A DNA stretch of 64,000 bases from the NCBI GenBank assembly GCA_016713125.1, contig JADJPT010000005.1, forward strand, positions 132,416-196,415. The letters run 5' to 3'. The translations under genes and the position numbers were made by a program. Origin of the DNA: Betaproteobacteria bacterium (GTDB lineage: Bacteria > Pseudomonadota > Gammaproteobacteria > Burkholderiales > SG8-39). The notes beneath the pieces were generated by a model. It searched no databases, was not told the DNA's origin, and saw only the letters and a list, made by a program, of their open reading frames with translations. Below, piece by piece: positions 43,024-51,771 of this stretch (position 1 is its first letter; each line of letters starts with the position of its first letter).

Positions 43024-43983
43024 ATGCAGGCGGCGCCGATACCGGTCAGCGTGCTGACCGGGGCGCTGGGCGCGGGCAAGACCACGCTGCTGAACGCGCT
43101 GCTGAAAGGCGGCGCGCTGCCCGACACCGCCGTGGTGGTGAACGAGTTCGGCGCGGTCGGCATCGACAACCTGCTGATCGAATCCTCCAGCGAGGAGGTG
43201 GTGCTGCTGCCCGGCGGCTGCGTGTGCTGCCAGGTGCGCGCCGACCTCGCCGAGGCGCTGCTGCGCCTGGAGCGCGGCGTGCGGCGAGGCGAGCTGCCGG
43301 CGTTCCGCCGCGTGGTGGTCGAGACCAGCGGCCTGGCCGAACCCGGCCCGATCCTGCAACTGTTCGTCGAATCGCCGCTGCTGCGCGGGCGCTTCCGGCT
43401 CGACGCGCTGGTCACGCTGGTCGACGCGCAACTCGGCGCGCAGGCGCTGCAGGCCGAAGGCACGCCGCTGCACCAGACGCTGCTCGCCGATCGCCTGCTG
43501 ATCGGCAAATGGGAAACGCAGGACCCCGCCGCGCTGGCCGCGCTGGAAGCGCGCCTCGCGCAGCTCAATCCGCAGGCCGAGCGCCTGCGCATCGCGCGCG
43601 GCGCGGCCGAGGCGCAGTGGCTGGGCGCGCCCGCCGTGCAGGCCGCGCGCGAGGTGCCCGGGCACCTGCTGCGCGCCGCGCACGACGAGGCGGTGACCAG
43701 TTTCGTGCTGCGCTGGGACACACCGCAGCCGCTGCCCGCGCTGGGCGAGTGGCTGCACCGCCTGGCCGACACGCAGGGCGCGCGCCTGATGCGCGTCAAG
43801 GGCGTGATCGCCGCGCTCGAGGTGGACCGGCCAGTGGCCGTGCACGCCGTGCAGCACCTGGTGTCGCCGCCGGAGTTCCTGCCGGAAGGCGAGCCGCCGC
43901 CGCACAGCCGCGTGGTGTTCATCACGCGCGGCCTGGAGCCGGGCGACGTGTTGCCGGGCTGGGCGGTGACGGTCGAGGCCTGA
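43024..43983 (+). CDS. CobW/COG0523-family GTPase with variant base-recognition motif
   Basis: A 319-residue metallochaperone-type GTPase. The Walker A is GALGAGKTT (residues 13-21), the metal motif GGCVCCQV (CxCC), and the switch region VVETSGLAEPGP is present. The usual NKxD that selects guanine is absent; the corresponding segment after DRLLI is GKWETQDP. The C-terminal CobW_C domain is present. It may deliver zinc or another metal to the amidohydrolase upstream. It begins 2 bases after pncC and ends the plus-strand unit; the lysR gene follows convergently. Confidence 0.85.
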   Translation: MQAAPIPVSVLTGALGAGKTTLLNALLKGGALPDTAVVVNEFGAVGIDNLLIESSSEEVVLLPGGCVCCQVRADLAEALLRLERGVRRGELPAFRRVVVETSGLAEPGPILQLFVESPLLRGRFRLDALVTLVDAQLGAQALQAEGTPLHQTLLADRLLIGKWETQDPAALAALEARLAQLNPQAERLRIARGAAEAQWLGAPAVQAAREVPGHLLRAAHDEAVTSFVLRWDTPQPLPALGEWLHRLADTQGARLMRVKGVIAALEVDRPVAVHAVQHLVSPPEFLPEGEPPPHSRVVFITRGLEPGDVLPGWAVTVEA

Positions 43984-44033
43984 GCCAGGGCCGGGCCCGG
44001 GCTCCGACCCAGACCTGCGGCAGCCCTGCCGAT

Positions 44034-44093
44034 TACTGCCAGTTTTTTGTCAAACCCCAGGCGGCAAGCCGTCGACGGGGTGAAATACTGCCA
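44034..44093. repeat. Paired TACTGCCA element, copy 1
   Basis: TACTGCCA at 44034-44041 and again at 44086-44093, start-to-start 52 bases. The first is followed by GTTTTTTG, and the second is preceded by GAAA. The same pairing and spacing occur at 58574-58633. It lies in the convergent gap between the CobW-like gene and lysR. Confidence 0.7.
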
Positions 44094-44107
44094 CCACCCT
44101 GCGGCGT

Positions 44108-45064
44108 TCAGAGATCGCCGACCGACCTCAGCTTGCGCACCGCGCTGCCGCGGTCGACCGGCGTGGCGCCGCGGTTCAGCAGTTCCCACACCGCCTCGGC
44201 CGGTTCCGAAAGGCGCTTGCGACGACGCAGCAGTTCCACGGTGACGGGGATCTCCCAGGTGCCGTCGTCGGCGCGCACCAGGCTGCCGTCGGCCAGGTTG
44301 CGCTCGATGGTCGAGCGCGGGATCCAGGCCACGCCCAGGCCCTGCAGCGCGAGCTCCTTCAAGACGAAGATCAGCGGATCGTCGAACAGCCGCTGCGCGC
44401 GCACTTCCGGAACGCGGCGCGCCACTTCATCGTCGACGATGCGGCCGATGAACGACGAGCGTCCGTAAGGCAGGTAGACCAGCGGCGTGCCGGCGGGCAG
44501 CGGCAGCGAATAGCCCGGCATGCCGCGGCGCTGCGGCGCGCACACCGGCACCAGCGGGTCGTCGCCGATCTCGATGGCGTCGAGTTCGTCGAATTCGCGC
44601 GGCCGCGGCAGGGACGGGTGGCGGTAGGAAAGGGCCAGGTCGGCCTCGCCGGCCGCGTAGCGCTCGGCCACCTCGTCGATGCGCTTGACCGAGCCGCGGC
44701 ACACCAGCGGACCGAGTTCACGGTTCAGGCGCGCGAGCAGGGCCGGGAAGATGCCCGCCGAACAGGGGGTGGGCATCACGAAGGAAACAGTGGGCGCGGA
44801 GTCGATCGCGCTGGAGCGCATCGAGGCGCGGAAATCCAGCAGCGGCTCGACGCTGGTGACGGCGATGGGCAGCAGTTGCTGGCCGGCGCGGGTGAGCTCC
44901 ACCGGGTGGGCGGAACGGTCGAACAGCGGGGAGCCGACCCAGTCCTCCAGCGCCTGGATGCGGCGGCTGAAGGCCGACTGGGTGACGTGCCGCTCGGCCG
45001 CCGCGCGCGAGAAATTGCCGCTGCGCACCAGGGCCAGAAAGTCCTGTAACCAGTAAAGCTCCAT
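44108..45064 (-). CDS. LysR-family transcriptional regulator
   Basis: A 318-residue LTTR. Residues 1-62 form the winged helix (MELYWLQDFLALVRSGNFSR, AAERHVTQSAFSRRIQALED) and the rest a periplasmic-binding-like sensor domain (FVMPTPCSAGIFPALL, EADLALSYRHPSLP, GLGVAWIPRSTIERNL). ATG 45064 is the first codon of the conserved helix. It lies at the far end of the nadC-to-cobW unit, convergent with it, and is a candidate regulator of the divergent promoters at 37.2 kb, although LTTRs more often act on an adjacent divergent gene. Confidence 0.88.
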   Translation of the reverse strand: MELYWLQDFLALVRSGNFSRAAAERHVTQSAFSRRIQALEDWVGSPLFDRSAHPVELTRAGQQLLPIAVTSVEPLLDFRASMRSSAIDSAPTVSFVMPTPCSAGIFPALLARLNRELGPLVCRGSVKRIDEVAERYAAGEADLALSYRHPSLPRPREFDELDAIEIGDDPLVPVCAPQRRGMPGYSLPLPAGTPLVYLPYGRSSFIGRIVDDEVARRVPEVRAQRLFDDPLIFVLKELALQGLGVAWIPRSTIERNLADGSLVRADDGTWEIPVTVELLRRRKRLSEPAEAVWELLNRGATPVDRGSAVRKLRSVGDL

Positions 45065-45156
45065 GACGGATTTTACCCCGGACGCAGGGGCGTCATGGGG
45101 GAAGCGTCGCAGGTGAACAGGGGAACCTGGCGGTTCCCCGTACCCCCTCCGCCGGA

Positions 45157-46023
45157 TTAGAGGTCGGGGCGGACGGTGCCGTCGACGATGCGCACCTTGT
45201 CGCCGTTGCGGACGGCGGGTTCGCTGTCCTGGAGCATGGTGCGCAGGCTGCCGTCTTCCATGCGCACGTCGATCTCGTAGCGCTTGGCGGTCTTCACGTT
45301 CTTCTCGATCTGGTGGCCGGCGTAGGCGCCGCCCGCGGCGCCGAGGATGGTCATGATGGTGTTGCCCGTGCCCTTGCCCATCTGCTTGCCGACCACGGCG
45401 CCGGTCACGCCGCCGGCCACGGCACCGATGCCCGAGCCTTCGCCCTTCTGTTCGATGGCGCGCACCGAGGCGACCGTGCCGCAGCTCGCGCACACGGCCT
45501 TCGGCGCCGGCTGCGCTTCGGCGGGCGGCACATGGCTTTGCGCGATCTGCACCGGCGCGGCCTCGGCGCGTTCACGCGCAGCCACGGCCTCGGCGTGCGT
45601 GATGCGCAGGCGCTCGGATTCGCGCGCGCGCTCGGCGCGCTCGAGGCGCTCGGCACGCGCCGCCCGTTCGGCACGCTCGGCACGCTCAGCACGCTCAGCA
45701 CGCTCCGCCGCCGCATTGCGCGCGGCGCTGGCGCTTTGTGCGGCGTTCGCGGTATTCGCGGCATTCGCTTTGGCCGCGGGTGTGGCGGCCGGCGCGGGGG
45801 CCGGGGCGGGTTCTGCGGCGGCCTGCACCGGCACGGCGATGCCGGCCGGCTGCACGGCAGCCGCCAGCGGCGATTCCGCGCCGCGCGACTCGACGGCCTT
45901 GCTGTGCGGCAACACGCCGGTCATCGCGGCGATGCCGACCGCGCTGGCGAGGATCACCGAGATTGCGGCGACCACCATCAGCGGGTGCAATTTGGCGGAG
46001 GAAACGGGGCTTTGAATGTCCAT
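45157..46023 (-). CDS. Glycine-zipper 2TM-domain envelope protein with AER tandem repeats
   Basis: A 288-residue protein anchored by one N-terminal helix (LMVVAAISVILASAVGIAAM) and carrying a C-terminal glycine zipper (GIGAVAGGVTGAVVGKQMGK, ILGAAGGAYAGHQIE), as in the 17-kDa surface antigen family, then a beta-rich tail with the DGTVRPDL end. Between lies a low-complexity segment: Ala/Pro-rich, then RAERAERAERAERAA-type coiled-coil repeats (residues about 105-140). At DNA level the repeat is four near-identical 9-mers GCACGCTC(G/A/C) at 45671-45706, prone to slippage. Probable periplasmic or outer-membrane role; function unknown. Confidence 0.8.
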   Translation of the reverse strand: MDIQSPVSSAKLHPLMVVAAISVILASAVGIAAMTGVLPHSKAVESRGAESPLAAAVQPAGIAVPVQAAAEPAPAPAPAATPAAKANAANTANAAQSASAARNAAAERAERAERAERAERAARAERLERAERARESERLRITHAEAVAARERAEAAPVQIAQSHVPPAEAQPAPKAVCASCGTVASVRAIEQKGEGSGIGAVAGGVTGAVVGKQMGKGTGNTIMTILGAAGGAYAGHQIEKNVKTAKRYEIDVRMEDGSLRTMLQDSEPAVRNGDKVRIVDGTVRPDL

Positions 46024-46127
46024 GGCGTTCTCCCTTCTGTTATTGGCTCAAGGTACGACGCTCAAGTTACGGCCTGGCAAGCCCCGCCATGGTGAGCAAT
46101 TGTTACCGCTTGTAACGACCCCGCCTT

Positions 46128-47639
<1,512 letters not shown>

Positions 47640-47651
47640 GCCTGCATTCTC

Positions 47652-48756
47652 CTAGACGCCCTGTTTCAGGCTGGCGCTGATGAAATCGTCGAGATCGCCG
47701 TCCAGCACCGACTGCGTGTTGCCGATCTCCACGTTGGTGCGCAGATCCTTGATGCGCGACTGGTCGAGCACATAGGAACGGATCTGGTGGCCCCAGCCGA
47801 TGTCGGTCTTGGAGTCTTCCAGTTTCTGCTGCTCGGTCTGGCGCTTGCGCAGTTCGAGCTCGTACAGCTTGGCCTTCAGCATGGACATCGCCTCGGCGCG
47901 GTTGCGGTGCTGCGAGCGGTCGTTCTGGCACTGCACGACGATGTTGGTCGGCAGGTGGGTGATGCGCACCGCCGAGTCGGTCTTGTTGATGTGCTGGCCG
48001 CCGGCGCCGGAGGCGCGGTAGGTGTCGATGCGCAGGTCCGCCGGGTTGACCTCGACCTCGATCGATTCGTCGACCTCGGGGTAGACGAACACGCTGGAGA
48101 ACGAAGTGTGGCGACGTGCGTTCGAGTCGAACGGCGATTTCCTCACCAGGCGGTGCACGCCGGTCTCGGTGCGCAGGTAGCCGTAGGCGTACTCGCCGCT
48201 GATCTTCAGCGTCGCGCTCTTGATGCCGGCCACCTCGCCGTCGGACTGCTCGAGGATCTCCACGCCGTAGCCGCGCTTGTCGCAGTACTTGAGGTACATG
48301 CGCAGGAGCATCTGCGTCCAGTCCTGCGCCTCGGTGCCGCCCTGGCCCGCGTTGATGTCCACGAAGCAGTTGTTGGGGTCCAGCGGGTTGGAGAACATGC
48401 GCTGGAACTCCAGCGCCTCGACCTTCTTCAGGATGCCGGCCGCGTCGGACTCGACGCTCACCAGGGTCTCGTCGTCGTCCTCGGCGCGCGCCATCTCGAA
48501 CAGCTCGCGCGCGTCCTTCAGCCCGGAGGCGATCGCCGCCAGGCTGCCGACCGTGGCTTCCAGGGATTTCTGTTCACGGCCCAGGTCCTGGGCCTTCTTG
48601 GGATCGTCCCAGACCTTGGGGTCTTCGAGCTGGGACGAGACTTCGGCTAGACGCGCTTCCTTCGCATCGAAGTCAAAGATACCTCCGCAGCTCGGCGGAC
48701 CGGGCTTCGAGGTCGGCGAGCAGTGAGGCGAGCTGGTTGAGGCGTTCGGCTTCCAT
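47652..48756 (-). CDS. prfB: Peptide chain release factor 2 (RF2) with programmed +1 frameshift
   Basis: RF2 terminates translation at UGA and UAA. The 0-frame starts at ATG 48756 (MEAERLNQLASLLADLEARS) and reaches ELRRYL and an in-frame TGA. A +1 shift at CTT-TGA-C continues as DFDAKEARLAEVSSQLEDP to the end, 367 residues in total. Domain signatures are the tripeptide SPF in RKSPFDSNARRHTSF and the catalytic GGQ in SGAGGQHINKTDSAV. Autoregulation is inherent: when RF2 is scarce, the stalled UGA allows frameshifting. Translation of the second frame alone starts only at 48494, so the shift is required. Confidence 0.96.
48673..48686 (-). promoter_or_regulatory. RF2 programmed-frameshift site
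   Basis: On the minus strand the sequence is GGAGG-TAT-CTT-TGA-C. It has an internal Shine-Dalgarno-like GGAGG (48682-48686), the slippery CTT codon (48676-48678) and the UGA stop (48673-48675). This matches the well-known prfB site and gives both the sequence and the spacing needed for +1 slippage. Confidence 0.95.
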
Positions 48757-48895
48757 GGTGCTTGGGGTTTCCTGCATGAAGGGCGTAAGGGGAGCGAATT
48801 ATACCCGCCGATACCTTCCAGCGAACCGCTCCTTGACCTCGGGGATGCGCGCGGGCGAACCTTGCGGCATACCTACAACGACGCCCGGAGACAGA

Positions 48896-49867
48896 ATGAA
48901 ATTGCAGCGCAGCCTCGCCACACTCGCCACACTCGCCACCTTCGCGCTCTGCGCCACCGCGCACGCGCAGTTCGCCGGCAAGCCCATCGCCCTGGTGGTC
49001 GGCAGCGCGCCGGGCAGCGCGCCCGACGTCTATGCGCGCGCCGTGTCCGAGCCGCTGGGCCGGCTGCTCGGCACCACCGTGGTGGTCGACAACCGCACCG
49101 GCGCCAACGCCAACATCGCCGCCGAGTACGTGGTGCGCGCGCCGGCCGACGGCCACACGCTGTGGGTGCCGGCGCAGTCGCAGCTGGAGATCAACCCCAG
49201 CGCCTACGCCGACCTGCGCTGGAAGTCGGCCGACTTCGCCGCGGTGATCAAGGGCGCCGAAGCCCCGGTGCTGCTGGTCGCGCACCCGTCCGTGCCGGCC
49301 AGGACCCTGGGCGAGCTCACCGCCTGGGTGAAGGCCAACCCCGGCAAGGTCTCGTACGCCTCGTTCAGCCCCGGCACGCTCTCGCATTTCCTCGGCTACC
49401 AGCTGAACGAGAAGCTCGGCCTGGACATGACGCACATCACCTACAAGGGCTCGGGTCCGCAGACCCAGGCGCTGCTCGGCGGCCACGTGCCGATCGGCTT
49501 CGCGCAGATCCAGACCACGCTCGCGCACGTGCAGGGCGGCAAGCTCAACGCGCTCGCCGTCTCCGGCGCCGCGCGCTGGCGCCAGCTGCCCAACGTGCCG
49601 ACCATGGCCGAGCTCGGCCATCCGGACTTCACCTCCACCACCTGGTTCGGGCTGGTGGCGCGCAGCGCCACGCCGCCGGATCTGCTCAACAAGCTGATCG
49701 ACGCCGCGAAGCGCGCGCACCTCGAGCCCGCGGTCAAGGACAAGCTCGAGCAGATGGGCTTCGACGTGCCCGCGCAGACCGGCGCCGATTTCGCCGCGGC
49801 CATCAAGTCCGGGCAGGAACGCTGGGCGCGCGTGGTCAAGGCCACGGGGTTTCGCGCCTCGAACTGA
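48896..49867 (+). CDS. Tripartite tricarboxylate transporter receptor (Bug/TctC family)
   Basis: A 323-residue periplasmic binding protein. The signal peptide (LATLATLATFALCATAHAQ) ends near residue 24. The Bug fold follows: VGSAPGSAPDVYARAV, VVDNRTGANANIAAEYVV, then VSYASFSPGTLSHFLGY, GHVPIGFAQIQTTLAHVQGG and LAVSGAARWRQLPNVPTMAE. Bug receptors bind small carboxylates and often lack adjacent membrane genes, as here. It precedes an M20 peptidase by 51 bases, so it may import that enzyme's substrate. Divergent from prfB. Confidence 0.9.
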   Translation: MKLQRSLATLATLATFALCATAHAQFAGKPIALVVGSAPGSAPDVYARAVSEPLGRLLGTTVVVDNRTGANANIAAEYVVRAPADGHTLWVPAQSQLEINPSAYADLRWKSADFAAVIKGAEAPVLLVAHPSVPARTLGELTAWVKANPGKVSYASFSPGTLSHFLGYQLNEKLGLDMTHITYKGSGPQTQALLGGHVPIGFAQIQTTLAHVQGGKLNALAVSGAARWRQLPNVPTMAELGHPDFTSTTWFGLVARSATPPDLLNKLIDAAKRAHLEPAVKDKLEQMGFDVPAQTGADFAAAIKSGQERWARVVKATGFRASN

Positions 49868-49918
49868 GGCCGGCCCGCGCTTCGGGGGCGCGGCGGGTGC
49901 TGCTATCCTGCGCCCACC

Positions 49919-51172
49919 ATGAACCTATCCGAACGCATACGGCAGTCCTATCCCGAACTCGAATCGCTGTGCGCCGCGCTGGTCGCGACGCCCAGCGAGA
50001 ACCCGCCCGGCGACACGCATGCGCTCGCCGCGCGGGTCGAGGCTTTCCTTGCGGCGCTGCCCGGCGTCGAAGTGCGGCGCGTGATCGGCCGCGAGCCGGC
50101 CGTCAACATCATCGCGCGCCTGGCCGGCGGCAGGCCGGGCCGCCGCCTGCTGTTCAACGGCCACCTCGACACCTTCCCGGCCGGTGACGCCGCTGCCTGG
50201 ACCGGTTCGCCGTTCTCGGCGCGCGTGGAGGAAGGCCGCATGTACGGGCGCGGCGCCTGCGACATGAAGGCCGGCCTGGCCGCGGCCATGATGACCGCCA
50301 AGCTGCTCGCCGACGAGCGCGCCGCGCTGTGCGGCGAACTGGTGCTCACCTTCGTCAGCGACGAGGAGACCGGCGGCACCTGGGGCACGCAGCACGTGCT
50401 GGCCAACGTGCCCGAGGCGCGCGGCGACGCGATGATCTCGGCCGACGCCGGCAGCCCGCGCGTGGTGCGCTTCGGCGAGAAGGGCCAGCTGTGGGTGGAG
50501 CTCGAGGCGCGCGGCCGCGCCAACCACGGCGCGCACGTGCACCTGGGCGACAACGCCATCGTGCACCTGATGGGCGCGCTGGCCGCGTTGAAGGGCATGG
50601 AGGCCATGCCCTGCCCGATCCCCGCCGACGTCATGGCGGCGATGCGCGAGGCGCAGCCGGTGTCCGAGCCGATCTCCGGCAAGGGCGAGTTCGACACGCT
50701 GTCGCGCCTGACGGTCAACATCGGCACGGTGTCCGGCGGCATCGCCGTCAACATCATCCCGGACCTCGCCCACGCGCGGCTGGATTTCCGCTTCCCGCCG
50801 GGGCTGACGCTGGCCGCCGTGCTGGCCGAGATCGGCGCGCGCATGCAGGCGCATCCGAACGTGGCCTGGAAGGTGCTGAGCTCGCATGAACCCAACGTCA
50901 CCGAGCCGGGCCACGAGATCGTGCAGACCGTGCTGCGCCACGCCCGGACCGGCTTCGACGCCGCCACCCAGCCGGTGGTGGCCAACATGCGCCCGGGCTT
51001 CTCCGATTCGCGCTTCTACCGCGCCGCCGGCATCCCGGCACTGGTCTACGGCCCGGCGCCCAACAACATGGGCGGCGCCGACGAGTACGTGCTGCTCGAG
51101 GACCTGCGCGCGGTGTTCCGCGTGCACGTGCTGGCCGCGGCCGATTACCTCGGCCATCCCGGGCCGTTCTGA
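49919..51172 (+). CDS. M20-family metallopeptidase (ArgE/DapE/CPG2-like)
   Basis: A 417-residue zinc aminoacylase or deacetylase. Metal ligands: FNGHLDTFP (His and Asp), GRGACDMKAG (bridging Asp), SDEETGG (Glu-Glu) and the C-terminal His-like segment. The dimerisation domain follows NIGTVSGGIAVNIIP. Substrate class is N-acyl amino acids or small peptides; no pathway partner proves which. The start ATG 49919 is the first codon; MarR begins 2 bases after its stop. Confidence 0.88.
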   Translation: MNLSERIRQSYPELESLCAALVATPSENPPGDTHALAARVEAFLAALPGVEVRRVIGREPAVNIIARLAGGRPGRRLLFNGHLDTFPAGDAAAWTGSPFSARVEEGRMYGRGACDMKAGLAAAMMTAKLLADERAALCGELVLTFVSDEETGGTWGTQHVLANVPEARGDAMISADAGSPRVVRFGEKGQLWVELEARGRANHGAHVHLGDNAIVHLMGALAALKGMEAMPCPIPADVMAAMREAQPVSEPISGKGEFDTLSRLTVNIGTVSGGIAVNIIPDLAHARLDFRFPPGLTLAAVLAEIGARMQAHPNVAWKVLSSHEPNVTEPGHEIVQTVLRHARTGFDAATQPVVANMRPGFSDSRFYRAAGIPALVYGPAPNNMGGADEYVLLEDLRAVFRVHVLAAADYLGHPGPF

Positions 51173-51174
51173 GC

Positions 51175-51699
51175 ATGGCGGCCCGGCCTCCGGCGCTGCC
51201 GCTGTCGGTGTCGCGCAAGGCGCTGCTGGTCGAGGGCAGCGACCTCGCCTTCCGTCGCGCCGTCGACGACCTGGTGCGGCTCGCCGCCCGCCTGCAGGAG
51301 GTGCGCGGCGGGCTGGCGCGGCGCATGGGGGTCACGCCGCCGCAGTACAACATCGTCATGCACCTGGTGCGCCACGCCCCGCCCGAGGGCCTGCGCCTGA
51401 GCGCGCTGGCCGAGGCGCTGGGCGTCAGCCTGTCCTTCGTGGTCGCCGAATGCAGGCGGCTGCAGAAGAAGCGCCTGATCGTGGTGCGCCGCGACCCGGC
51501 CGACGGCCGCGCCATGCTGGCCGGCCTGGGCGCCGCCGGCGCGCGCGCGCTGGCCGCCGCGGCGCCGGTGATGCGCCGCGTCAACGACCGCCTGTTCGCG
51601 GCGCTGTCGCGCGCCGAACTCCTCGAATTGGGGCGCCTGGCCGCGCTGGTGCACGCCGACAGTGCGGCCGCGCTGGCCGCGCTCGACGACAAGAAATAG
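51175..51699 (+). CDS. MarR-family transcriptional regulator
   Basis: A 174-residue winged-helix regulator with a conserved RMGVTPPQYNIVMHLVRH, recognition region LSALAEALGVSLSFVVAECR and wing KRLIVVRRDPADGRAML. It is co-oriented with and 2 bases after the M20 gene, and lies just ahead of the HpaB-like enzyme. A perfect dyad directly at its end (51699-51713) is the likely operator, giving autoregulation and control of the downstream operon. Confidence 0.88.
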   Translation: MAARPPALPLSVSRKALLVEGSDLAFRRAVDDLVRLAARLQEVRGGLARRMGVTPPQYNIVMHLVRHAPPEGLRLSALAEALGVSLSFVVAECRRLQKKRLIVVRRDPADGRAMLAGLGAAGARALAAAAPVMRRVNDRLFAALSRAELLELGRLAALVHADSAAALAALDDKK

Positions 51700-51713
51700 T
51701 GAAGTAGCTTCAC
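51699..51713. promoter_or_regulatory. Perfect dyad operator after marR
   Basis: GTGAAG-TAG-CTTCAC is a perfect 6-bp inverted repeat with 3-base centre. It starts at the last base of the marR stop codon and lies 58 bases before the ATG of the HpaB-like gene. The symmetry and length fit a MarR dimer. Confidence 0.6.
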
Positions 51714-51771
51714 CTTTACACGCCGGCGCTTCCGGCGCATCATCCGGCCGATCGAAAACCGGGAGTCCAAG

